DNA from: an uncultured Mycoplasmatota bacterium
GTDB taxonomy: Bacteria; Bacillota_I; Bacilli_A; RF39; UBA660
Length of the DNA: 21,751 nt
Reading direction: 5' to 3'
Assembly (NCBI GenBank): GCA_900551925.1
Contig: URXR01000015.1
Span: 1 to 21,751, forward strand
The notes under the pieces were generated by a model. It did not search any database. It was not told the origin of the DNA and worked only from the letters and a program-made list of their open reading frames with translations. Both the position numbers and the translations under genes were made by a program. Positions 16,253-21,751 of this stretch are shown piece by piece. Position 1 is the first letter of the stretch, and the number at the start of each line of letters is the position of its first letter.

Positions 16253-16260
16253 TCACCCCT
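16253..16260 (-). promoter_or_regulatory. Shine-Dalgarno deciding the GTG start of rpoB
   Basis: AGGGGTGA on the minus strand, 5 bases before GTG 16247. It lies inside the longer open frame and shows that the upstream GTG at 16289 is not the start. Confidence 0.75.
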
Positions 16261-16313
16261 ACTTTCAAATTTTCAAAAATCTTTGCCACAATATAGACAA
16301 ATAACCATCTTAT

Positions 16314-16343
16314 ATTATTACCACAATTCTAGCAACTTGTCAA
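16314..16343 (-). promoter_or_regulatory. rpoBC promoter
   Basis: On the minus strand: TTGACA (16343-16338), 18-base spacer, AATAAT (16319-16314). The -35 overlaps the last codons of the methyltransferase gene. The leader to the rpoB start would be about 60 bases. Confidence 0.65.
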
Positions 16344-16927
16344 TCAAAAATACATTTTATTACAAAAAAACCTTTACTTTTTTCTAATATTTCTACTTTG
16401 TAATATTTCTCTAAATCTTTACAAACTGTTTTAGCTCCTTGATTCTTATTAATTACTAAATATAAAACCCCAGAATCTTTTAAATAGAACCTAGCCTCAA
16501 AAAGTATTTTATAAACTGTTTCTTTACCTGCTCTAATCGGAGGATTAGTAACAATAACATCATATTTATCTTTAATATTACTATATCCATCACTATAAAA
16601 TACTTTTGCTAGAGAAATATTATTTTCTTTAATATTCATCTTAGTTAAATGAATTGCTCTTTTATTTACATCAACTAAATCTACTTTAAGATTAAAAAAA
16701 GAAGATAAAATAAGTCCAATACTTCCATATCCGCATCCCACATCTAACAAACTACCAGTAAGTTTTTCCTCTAATAAGGTATTGATTAAAACTCTACTTC
16801 CAAAGTCTAATCCCTGTTTAGAAAAAACTCCATTATCAGTATAAAAGTTAAAACTTTTACCATTTATATTAACTTTAATTTTTCTAAGATTACTTTTAAC
16901 AACATCGTTAGTAAAATAATGACTCAT
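16340..16927 (-). CDS. ybxB: Class I SAM-dependent methyltransferase, RsmC/YbxB family
   Basis: Predicted S-adenosylmethionine-dependent N-methyltransferase, probably acting on guanine in rRNA. The 195 residues carry motif I LLDVGCGYGSIGL (about 60-72), an acidic motif II around VDLVDVN, and motif IV VTNPPIRAGK (NPP[IF] is typical of base-N-methyltransferases such as RsmC and RlmG). The protein is about half the length of E. coli RsmC, i.e. the single-domain form. Its position between rplL and rpoB is the same as ybxB in Bacillus. ATG follows AAGGGGAAATGA. A hairpin separates it from rplL, so it is probably expressed by readthrough. The exact RNA target is unproven. Confidence 0.9.
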   Translation of the reverse strand: MSHYFTNDVVKSNLRKIKVNINGKSFNFYTDNGVFSKQGLDFGSRVLINTLLEEKLTGSLLDVGCGYGSIGLILSSFFNLKVDLVDVNKRAIHLTKMNIKENNISLAKVFYSDGYSNIKDKYDVIVTNPPIRAGKETVYKILFEARFYLKDSGVLYLVINKNQGAKTVCKDLEKYYKVEILEKSKGFFVIKCIFD

Positions 16928-16950
16928 TTCATTTCCCCTTTATAGCATAA

Positions 16951-16974
16951 AAAGCCCGTACTACGACCGGCTTT
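16951..16974 (-). terminator. Partial terminator/attenuator after rplL
   Basis: A 6-bp AAAGCC/GGCTTT stem around a 12-base loop (with possible inner GT/AC pairs), followed on the minus strand by TTTTTATG. It lies just before the methyltransferase gene and probably lowers transcription beyond the stalk protein genes. Confidence 0.6.
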
Positions 16975-16984
16975 GTTTTAAAAA

Positions 16985-17350
16985 TTATTTTAATTCAACT
17001 TCAGCACCAGCTTCTTCAAGTCTGGCTTTAAGTTCATTAGCTTCTTCACTAGGAATATTTTCTTTAACATTTCCACCATTATCAGCAATTTCTTTAGCTT
17101 CTTTAAGACCAAGTCCAGTAACTTCTCTAATAATTTTAATAACATTAATTTTAGCAGCACCAGCACTTGTAAGAACTACAGTTTGTTTACTTGGTCCAGC
17201 AGCTTCCGCTTCTTGTGGAGCAGCAGCAACTGCTACTGCACTTGGATCAACTCCAAATTCTTCTTTCATTGCATCAACTAATTCCTTTACTTCTAATAAT
17301 GTCATTTCCTTTAAAGAGCTAATAAATTCTTCTTTTGTTATTTTTGCCAT
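16985..17350 (-). CDS. rplL: Ribosomal protein L7/L12 (bL12)
   Basis: Multi-copy acidic protein of the ribosomal stalk that recruits and activates translational GTPases. The 121 residues show the dimerising N-terminal domain (1-35), a flexible Ala/Pro/Glu-rich hinge (about 38-55) and the C-terminal domain with INVIKIIREVTGLGLKEAK, the helix contacting elongation factors. ATG follows a strong GGGAGGA. It lies 31 bases behind rplJ in the same transcript and is followed by a hairpin. Confidence 0.98.
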   Translation of the reverse strand: MAKITKEEFISSLKEMTLLEVKELVDAMKEEFGVDPSAVAVAAAPQEAEAAGPSKQTVVLTSAGAAKINVIKIIREVTGLGLKEAKEIADNGGNVKENIPSEEANELKARLEEAGAEVELK

Positions 17351-17381
17351 TTTATTTTCCTCCCTTTACAAAATTTTTTAA

Positions 17382-17873
17382 CTAATTTTCTTTTTGTTCA
17401 CTATATAAATTAAGTGCAATACTTAAATCTTTAACAATTTCCATCATACCACCTGCAAGCATAGTATAAAGTCCTTCTCTTGATGGTATCTTAGCAAATT
17501 CATCTAACTTAGCTTTATCAGCAACTGCTTCTTCAATATAACCAGCTTTTAAAACTAGAGCCTCATTTTTCTTAGCCATATCACTAAGAACTTTAACTGC
17601 TGCTATCTCATCTTCACTAAAAGCTATAGCTGTAGGACCAGTTAAATATGAATCAAAATCAATATTCATATCTTTAAAAGCTATTCTAAGCAAAGTATTC
17701 TTATAAACTTTATAAAATGAATTATTATCTCTAAGCTTTATTCTTAAATCTTTAATTTCTTTATCAGTAAGACCACGATAATCAAATAAAACCAAAGATT
17801 TAGCTTCTTTAGAATGAGCTTTAATTTCATCAACAATTGCTTTCTTTTCTTCTAAAGCTTTAACACTTGGCAC
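17382..17873 (-). CDS. rplJ: Ribosomal protein L10 (uL10)
   Basis: Stalk base protein that binds 23S rRNA and carries L7/L12 dimers on its C-terminal helix. The 163 residues fit; LVLFDYRGLTDKEI (about 27-40), KNTLLRIAF and the GPTAIAFS segment are typical. GTG start, preceded by AAAGGAGGAGATACTT. Expression is expected to be controlled by L10-L12 binding to the leader directly upstream. Confidence 0.97.
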   Translation of the reverse strand: MPSVKALEEKKAIVDEIKAHSKEAKSLVLFDYRGLTDKEIKDLRIKLRDNNSFYKVYKNTLLRIAFKDMNIDFDSYLTGPTAIAFSEDEIAAVKVLSDMAKKNEALVLKAGYIEEAVADKAKLDEFAKIPSREGLYTMLAGGMMEIVKDLSIALNLYSEQKEN

Positions 17874-17902
17874 AAGTATCTCCTCCTTTACTTATATTTA
17901 TA

Positions 17903-18000
17903 AAGTGCAAAAGAAAGAAGTCTAACCAAAGACTTCTTATCTATACAAAAGTATAAAGTCCTCGGTAGGATTTACTAATTACCTACTGTCTTTGGCACTT
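17903..18000 (-). ncRNA. L10 leader (autoregulatory rplJL mRNA leader)
   Basis: The leader is closed by AAGTGC at its 3' side (GCACTT in the RNA, 17908-17903) pairing with AAGTGC at its 5' side (18000-17995). Inside it are the conserved GTGCCAAAGACAG, TCCTACCGAGGAC, and a perfect 9-bp hairpin AAGAAGTCT/AGACTTCTT (17915-17938). This pattern is the Firmicutes L10 leader (Rfam RF00557 from memory), bound by the L10-L12 complex to repress its own synthesis. Confidence 0.88.
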
Positions 18001-18010
18001 ATCGATTAAT

Positions 18011-18039
18011 ATTATACCTTATTTTCTCTTAATTGTCAA
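18011..18039 (-). promoter_or_regulatory. rplJL promoter, full consensus
   Basis: On the minus strand: TTGACA (18039-18034), 17-base spacer, TATAAT (18016-18011), a perfect sigma-A promoter. The -35 overlaps the last codons of rplA. Transcription would start just before the L10 leader. Confidence 0.85.
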
Positions 18040-18727
18040 AACTATTTTGATCTACTTTTACTGCAGGACTCATAGTAGAACAAATACTAATTGATTTTAT
18101 ATATGTTCCCTTAGCAGCTTGAGGTTTAGCTTTAATAATAGTTTTTACAAAAGCATTAAGATTTTCAAGTAAATCTTCATCACTAAATGAAACTTTTCCA
18201 ATTACACCATGAATATTACCATAACTATCAGTACGATATTCTACTTTACCACCTTTAGCATCTAATACAGCTTGTTTAACATTAGTAGTAACAGTACCAG
18301 TCTTAGGGTTTGGCATTAATCCTTTTGGTCCTAAAATTTTACCTAACTTTCCAAGTTGTGGCATCATATCAGGAGTAGCAATAAGTGTATCAAAATCAAA
18401 CCAATTTTCTTTTTCGATTTTTTCTAACATATCAGTATCTCCAACATAATCAGCACCAGCTTCTTTAGCAGCACTAGCTTCTGATCCTTTAGTAACTACT
18501 AAAACTTTAGTTTCTTTACCTGTTCCTTTAGGAAGAACCATAGCACCTCTTATTTGTTGATCTGCTTTTTTTACATCTAAATTTAAATTCATAGCAACTT
18601 CTACAGTAGCATCAAATTTAGTATTAGATATTTCTTTAATTAATTTTACTGCTTCTTCTTTAGAATATACTTTACCTTTAGTGATTTTAGAAGCTTCATT
18701 TTTATAATTTTTTCCTCTAAATTTCAT
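18029..18727 (-). CDS. rplA: Ribosomal protein L1 (uL1)
   Basis: 23S rRNA-binding protein of the mobile L1 stalk that helps release deacylated tRNA, and a translational repressor of its own mRNA in many bacteria. I start at ATG 18727-18725 (232 residues, equal to Bacillus L1), preceded by AAGGAGG; a longer open frame upstream covers the leader RNA and is rejected. MKFRGKNYKNEASKI opens the protein and the hallmark GKLGKILGPKGLMPNPKTGT is complete, as is GNIHGVIGKVSF. It is the second gene of the rplKA unit, 85 bases behind rplK, with an L1-site-like hairpin in front. Confidence 0.97.
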   Translation of the reverse strand: MKFRGKNYKNEASKITKGKVYSKEEAVKLIKEISNTKFDATVEVAMNLNLDVKKADQQIRGAMVLPKGTGKETKVLVVTKGSEASAAKEAGADYVGDTDMLEKIEKENWFDFDTLIATPDMMPQLGKLGKILGPKGLMPNPKTGTVTTNVKQAVLDAKGGKVEYRTDSYGNIHGVIGKVSFSDEDLLENLNAFVKTIIKAKPQAAKGTYIKSISICSTMSPAVKVDQNSFDN

Positions 18728-18741
18728 CTTCAATTCCTCCT

Positions 18742-18776
18742 TATGTGGTATTAAGCGGATTTTTACCTCCCACATA
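18742..18776 (-). promoter_or_regulatory. Candidate L1-binding hairpin in front of rplA
   Basis: On the minus strand a 7-bp stem TATGTGG (18776-18770) with CCACATA (18748-18742) encloses GAGGTAAAA and CCGCTTAATA. The ribosome binding site AAGGAGG starts at its foot, so a bound repressor would hide it. The motif is shared with the rplK leader. L1 binding is inferred from the known autoregulation of L11-L1 operons. Confidence 0.6.
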
Positions 18777-18789
18777 GGTACCCCTATGT
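18772..18789 (-). promoter_or_regulatory. Alternative upstream hairpin overlapping the L1-like site
   Basis: ACATAGG-GGTA-CCTATGT on the minus strand, a 7-bp stem with a tetraloop. Its 3' arm shares TATGT with the 5' arm of the L1-like hairpin, so the two cannot form together. A 12-bp palindrome GTTATTAATAAC (18788-18799) lies next to it. Confidence 0.5.
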
Positions 18790-18812
18790 TATTAATAACT
18801 TTTATATTTGAA

Positions 18813-19238
18813 TTATTCTACAACTTCAATTCCCATGTTTTTTGCAGTACCTTCTACTATCTTACATGCTTCTTCTACATTATATGCATTTAAATCAGGT
18901 AATTTAGTTTCTGCAATTTCTTTAAGTTGTTCTTTTGTTATACTTCCAATAATTTCTTTAGATCCCTTACTAGAACCTTTCTTAATCTTAGCAGCCTTTT
19001 TAATTAAGAATGCTGCTGGTGGAGTCTTAATTACAAAATCAAATGAACGATCTTCATATATAGAAATTTCAACTGGTAAAACATTTCCCATTTGTTCTCT
19101 AGTTGCATCATTATATTTTGTACAAAATTCTCCTAGATTAATTCCGGCAGGTCCTAAAACTGTACCAACTGGTGGAGCTGGTGTAGCTTTTCCTGCTTCA
19201 ATTTGCAATTTTATTACTTTAACAACTTCTTTATTCAC
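18813..19238 (-). CDS. rplK: Ribosomal protein L11 (uL11)
   Basis: Binds the GTPase-associated centre of 23S rRNA together with L10. I start at GTG 19238-19236, giving the standard 141 residues (MNKEVVKVIKLQIEAGKATP). A GTG three codons upstream is only one base from the AAAGGAG site. The N-terminal GKATPAPPVGTVLGPAGINL and C-terminal RNA-binding segment (KIKKGSSKGSKEIIGSITKE) are clear. First gene of rplKA, with its own promoter behind nusG and a structured leader. Confidence 0.97.
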   Translation of the reverse strand: MNKEVVKVIKLQIEAGKATPAPPVGTVLGPAGINLGEFCTKYNDATREQMGNVLPVEISIYEDRSFDFVIKTPPAAFLIKKAAKIKKGSSKGSKEIIGSITKEQLKEIAETKLPDLNAYNVEEACKIVEGTAKNMGIEVVE

Positions 19239-19248
19239 GAAAAACACA

Positions 19249-19255
19249 CTCCTTT
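19249..19255 (-). promoter_or_regulatory. Shine-Dalgarno deciding the GTG start of rplK
   Basis: AAAGGAG on the minus strand, 10 bases before GTG 19238 but only 1 base before the alternative GTG 19247. The 141-residue product from 19238 also matches the family length. Confidence 0.7.
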
Positions 19256-19279
19256 ACATTTTTGATTTAATTCTTCGTG

Positions 19280-19312
19280 AGTGGTAATAATAGCACCGCT
19301 TTGCCTCCCACT
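19280..19312 (-). promoter_or_regulatory. Candidate L1-binding hairpin in the rplK leader
   Basis: On the minus strand AGTGG (19312-19308) pairs with CCACT (19284-19280) around GAGGCAAAGC and GGTGCTATTATTA. It shares GTGGGAGGyAAA and GCT-(A/T-rich)-ACCAC with the site before rplA. It ends about 25 bases before the ribosome binding site of rplK. Confidence 0.6.
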
Positions 19313-19321
19313 TAAATTTAT

Positions 19322-19342
19322 ATTAATATTTAAAATATTAAT
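19322..19342. repeat. AT-only inverted repeat in the rplK leader
   Basis: ATTAATATTT and its exact reverse complement separated by one base. It lies between the promoter and the L1-like hairpin. It has no GC pairs, so RNA pairing would be weak; role unknown. Confidence 0.4.
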
Positions 19343-19352
19343 AAACGATTAA

Positions 19353-19381
19353 ATAATAGCACTTTTTAAATAAAATATCAA
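19353..19381 (-). promoter_or_regulatory. rplKA promoter with extended -10
   Basis: On the minus strand: TTGATA (19381-19376), 17-base spacer, TATTAT (19358-19353) preceded by TGC, i.e. an extended -10. It starts 5 bases after the nusG stop codon. Confidence 0.7.
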
Positions 19382-19385
19382 GTAC

Positions 19386-19919
19386 TTATGCTTTCTCAAT
19401 TTGAGAAATTTCTACTTCAACATCAGTTTCTTGTCCAAATAAGTCTAATAAAACTGTAATTTGTTGATTTTCTAAATCAAGAGAATCAATCTTACCTTCC
19501 ATTCCTGCAAAAGGTCCAGAAGTGATTTTTACTACTTCTCCTGGTTTTAAATCCGTTGATATTTCTAATCTGCTCATACCCATACTATTAAGTATTTTAT
19601 CAACTTCATATGGTTGAAGTGGTGTAGGCTTAGCACCCTTCCCACTTGAGCCAATAAATCCTGTAACTCCTGGAGTATTACGAACTACAAACCAAGCCTC
19701 ATCAGTCATAATCATCTCAACTAAAACATAGCCTGGAAAAAGTTTTTTAACTTTTTCTTTTTTTACTCCATCTTTAACTTCTACTTCTGTTTGTTCTGGA
19801 ACAATTACTCTAAAAATGTAATCTTCCATATTCATAGAACTAGCACGCATCAATAATTTTTCTTGAACTTTCTTCTCATGACCAGAATAAGTATTTACAA
19901 CATACCATTTTTTATCCAT
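19386..19919 (-). CDS. nusG: Transcription elongation/antitermination factor NusG
   Basis: Binds the RNA polymerase clamp and modulates pausing, termination and transcription-translation contact. The 177 residues contain the NGN domain (WYVVNTYSGHEKKVQEKL at 5-22, FPGYVLVEM, FVVRNTPGVTGFIG) and a C-terminal KOW domain (VVKITSGPFAGMEGKI). ATG lies one base after the secE stop, with AAAGGGG inside the secE end as binding site, so the pair is coupled. Confidence 0.97.
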   Translation of the reverse strand: MDKKWYVVNTYSGHEKKVQEKLLMRASSMNMEDYIFRVIVPEQTEVEVKDGVKKEKVKKLFPGYVLVEMIMTDEAWFVVRNTPGVTGFIGSSGKGAKPTPLQPYEVDKILNSMGMSRLEISTDLKPGEVVKITSGPFAGMEGKIDSLDLENQQITVLLDLFGQETDVEVEISQIEKA

Positions 19920-19920
19920 A

Positions 19921-20085
19921 TTATCTAAGCCCCTTTATAAGTGCAAATACCACAGTAATTAAATAAAAATATAGTGCACACATAATAACTGTTACAAAAG
20001 TTGCAATTGAGTATTTAATCATATACTTTTTATCCGGCCATTTAACTTTTTTTAATTCATTAATAACTTCTTTAAAAAATTTCAT
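19921..20085 (-). CDS. secE: Preprotein translocase subunit SecE
   Basis: Small essential subunit of the SecYEG channel. A 54-residue protein read directly from the minus strand: the amphipathic MKFFKEVINELKKVKWP (1-17) contains the conserved KKVKWPDKK motif, followed by a single membrane helix (about 27-50) and KGLR. ATG at 20085-20083 follows AGAGGTGAGGT. Its position before nusG is canonical; rpmG, often found just upstream, is not here. Confidence 0.93.
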   Translation of the reverse strand: MKFFKEVINELKKVKWPDKKYMIKYSIATFVTVIMCALYFYLITVVFALIKGLR

Positions 20086-20148
20086 ACCTCACCTCTAAAG
20101 TTTATGCATTTTTTCAAAATAAAAACACTTACGTGCTTCTTAATTAAA

Positions 20149-20177
20149 AGAATAGCACAGAAAGTATTAAAAAGCAA
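20149..20177 (-). promoter_or_regulatory. secE-nusG promoter with extended -10
   Basis: On the minus strand: TTGCTT (20177-20172), 17-base spacer, TATTCT (20154-20149) preceded by TGC. The leader of about 55 bases contains a short CAC-GTAA-GTG hairpin followed by TTTTTATTTT, a possible weak attenuator. Confidence 0.6.
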
Positions 20178-20233
20178 GTAAAATAAGCAAAAAAATCAAA
20201 AAATTAAATAAAATAAACATATCTTTTTAAAAA

Positions 20234-20333
20234 TTATTTAATCGCCACTATCATCCTAGAAGATGCACTTGTATCAAGTTCACCTGTTGCTGAAAACGAA
20301 GTGAAAATACCTCCAGCTGTAGAATTGATATCC
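20234..20333 (-). pseudogene. Displaced C-terminal coding segment of the SUMF1-like gene
   Basis: In the +1 frame relative to the main frame, codons from about 20333 to TAA 20236-20234 encode DINSTAGGIFTSFSATG followed by ELDTSASSRMIVAIK. The GGIF...SxRMIVAI pattern is the usual end of the FGE-like domain. The shift lies near GGATATC (20327-20333); loss of an AT from an ATATAT run or gain of one base would explain it. It may be a real mutation, a phase-variable state or a sequence error. Confidence 0.6.
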
Positions 20334-21751
20334 ACTAGATCTTTCATACCAAGGTGCACCAGTCAATACAGTATTTAGCAGGTTGCCATACCATCCTCTA
20401 TAATCAGAATTTTTAACTTCTTTTATAGCATCTCCTAATTTACTATTAATCAAAATAGAAGAATCATTATTAACACTGTATTTATCATAATATTTTGTAT
20501 CAGGATAATTATATACTCCGGTATATTCAACATAATTTGTATAGTTATCTCCGGAGAACAATATTCCAGTATATTCCGAATTCCAGCTATCTGAAGCACC
20601 ACTCATCATTGTTACGCCATCAGGACTTATTATATTTCCCATTACATATTCCCATGAATCACCACTCAGATCATATACTCCATAGACATTTCCTGTTGTT
20701 GAGGCTCTTTGTCCTAATTCTGTTTCATAACTATTACATGTTGTTGTTTCCGAGCTTCCTGCCTCTGCTCCACAGCCTGTTAGAAAACCACTATTATTAT
20801 TTATTCCTATTTCCGTACAAGTTCCAGAAATACACGTTCCATATTTACTATGCGATAAATATGCTACTGCTCCCCATTCCATATTCTTTATCATATGAGT
20901 ATCTGTTGTTGTACTTAGTCCATATCGATTGCCACTATCATTCATGGTCATTATATTTGTTTCAAAATCTCCTACTCTTTGATTGCTTAAACTACTTAAA
21001 TTAGGTTTTGTTGTGATATTATCTATTGTTCCTGTTAGTTCAAACTTTCCTATCCAAAAACCTTCTAATTCTTCAGTACCAAAGGTAAATGCTGGATGAG
21101 TGTAATATTTATTGTTACAGGTACTATCTGTACATTCTACATTATTTATCTTACAACTTTCACTTTTTGCTCCATTTGTTCCACTTATTGTATCCCTACA
21201 TGTTATGTCTCCAGTTGATGCTGTTCCTTCTTCAAACACTATTTCTATTTCTTGTGGTTCACTTGTTACTGTTCCATCACTATTATAATTCCATACTTTA
21301 TATTTATATCTTGGAATCCATACTTGCATTGTTAAGATATCTTCCGTTTTTATTTCTGTTCCTAACGCTGCATTTAAATATGTTTCTCTATTTGTTTCTG
21401 TTACTGTTACACTATTGGCCCATTTCTTTTCACAATAATCATACCATTTATATTTTCTATCTTGATTAGTACTATCTGCTTTTTTCCAAACACTTTCTTC
21501 TTCATCGTAATAAACTGGTATCATACTATTATCTAATATTGGCTCATTTGGTACATATAAATTACAGGTATCTACTTCTACTCCTATGGTATTAGTACTT
21601 ACTACTTTATCACTAAATAGAGCATAAGAACTTTTAGTTAAATTTATTCCTACAAATATAGCTATTAGTATTATTCCTACACTAAATAAAGATAGAAATA
21701 CTTTATTTATTTCCTTTCCATCTTTATTTAATTGTTTATAAAGATACCCCC
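20280..21751 (-). CDS. Exported SUMF1/FGE-domain surface protein, 5' partial, frameshifted 3' end
   Basis: Predicted secreted protein with a formylglycine-generating-enzyme-like (C-type-lectin-type) domain. The open frame continues without a stop to the window edge, so the start lies outside; 489 residues are visible. Near the N-terminus are KEINKVFLSLFSVGII, a hydrophobic segment (about 15-36) and SYALFSDKVVSTNTIGVEVD, a SipW-type signal region. Later, MIPVYYDEEES, QVWIPRYKYKVW, FWIGKFELTG, MEWGAVAYL and NVYGVYDLSGDSWEYVMGN mark the FGE-like domain. The frame ends at TGA 20282-20280 after a run of uncharacteristic residues. The next frame, from about 20333 to TAA at 20234, reads STAGGIFTSFSATG ... 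SSRMIVAIK, the ending expected of this family. I see no catalytic Cys pair; binding rather than enzyme activity is likely. Confidence 0.8.
   Translation of the reverse strand, partial: GYLYKQLNKDGKEINKVFLSLFSVGIILIAIFVGINLTKSSYALFSDKVVSTNTIGVEVDTCNLYVPNEPILDNSMIPVYYDEEESVWKKADSTNQDRKYKWYDYCEKKWANSVTVTETNRETYLNAALGTEIKTEDILTMQVWIPRYKYKVWNYNSDGTVTSEPQEIEIVFEEGTASTGDITCRDTISGTNGAKSESCKINNVECTDSTCNNKYYTHPAFTFGTEELEGFWIGKFELTGTIDNITTKPNLSSLSNQRVGDFETNIMTMNDSGNRYGLSTTTDTHMIKNMEWGAVAYLSHSKYGTCISGTCTEIGINNNSGFLTGCGAEAGSSETTTCNSYETELGQRASTTGNVYGVYDLSGDSWEYVMGNIISPDGVTMMSGASDSWNSEYTGILFSGDNYTNYVEYTGVYNYPDTKYYDKYSVNNDSSILINSKLGDAIKEVKNSDYRGWYGNLLNTVLTGAPWYERSSGYQFYSWRYFHFVFSNR

Noticed and set aside
18728..18775. 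16-codon N-terminal extension of rplA
   Set aside because: It would translate the L1-like hairpin and has no binding site; ATG 18727 has AAGGAGG and gives the standard length.
18808..19287. 159-codon open frame on the plus strand over rplK
   Set aside because: It is the antisense shadow of rplK, whose protein is unmistakable; it has no ribosome binding site and no recognisable domain.
20234..20400. Diversity-generating retroelement variable region at the 3' end of a C-type-lectin-like gene
   Set aside because: The fold class fits, but there is no reverse transcriptase, no template repeat and no accessory gene in the window, and the terminal oddity is better explained by a frameshift.
20495..21469. 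Two long plus-strand frames (169 and 126 codons) across the SUMF1-like gene
   Set aside because: Leu/Tyr/His-rich low-complexity products typical of the complement of an AT-rich gene; no start signals.
1..21751. Mollicute genetic code 4 (TGA as Trp)
   Set aside because: yvcK and whiA end in TGA at the expected family length, and tryptophans are read as TGG.

Overview
The window is AT-rich bacterial DNA (about 30 % GC by eye, not computed) from a low-GC Gram-positive lineage. Support for this comes from strong AGGAGG/AGGTGAT ribosome binding sites, several TTG and GTG starts, WhiA, a YvcK-type CofD-family protein, the YbxB-type methyltransferase between rplL and rpoB, and a Firmicutes-style L10 leader. 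TGA acts as a stop codon (yvcK, whiA), so this is not a code-4 Mollicute. Small intergenic gaps, promoters placed inside the ends of upstream genes, and SipW-type surface proteins suggest a reduced, host-associated (probably gut) member of the Bacilli/RF39-like group. That placement is inference; no 16S is present.

Layout. (1) 18-2746, minus: a TGS-domain nucleoside (uridine-type) kinase and gap overlap and are followed by two hairpins. (2) 2850-4376, plus: clpP, then a DgkB-type lipid kinase with its own promoter. (3) 4397-6318, minus: yvcK-whiA operon from a clear promoter. (4) 6358-8520, minus: a large exported, multi-domain glycine-rich surface protein. (5) 8729-8965, plus: a lone small XRE-type regulator with a repeat-containing upstream region. 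(6) 9013-20177, minus: the canonical transcription/translation block secE-nusG-rplK-rplA-rplJ-rplL-ybxB-rpoB-rpoC. It is divided by promoters before secE, rplK, rplJ and rpoB. It carries an L10 leader before rplJ and two similar RNA hairpins, one before rplK and one before rplA, that look like L1 autoregulatory sites. (7) 20234-21751, minus: a second exported protein with an FGE/SUMF1 (C-type-lectin-like) domain. Its 5' end is cut by the window edge and its 3' end shows an apparent frameshift.

How the genes work together. Most of the window is housekeeping: RNA polymerase beta and beta', the ribosomal stalk (L10, L7/L12) and the L1/L11 proteins, NusG and SecE, central carbon metabolism and its control (gap, yvcK), proteolysis (clpP), lipid recycling (dgkB-like) and division/chromosome control (whiA). 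Embedded in it are two accessory genes for surface proteins that share almost the same N-terminal export segment.

No mobile element, CRISPR array, tRNA, rRNA or reverse transcriptase was seen, and no intergenic stretch exceeds about 210 bases. The least ordinary signals are the paired L1-like RNA motifs, the frameshifted end of the SUMF1-like gene, the shared SipW-like export module, and the very short predicted leaders of four genes. I do not see a convincing new multi-gene system.
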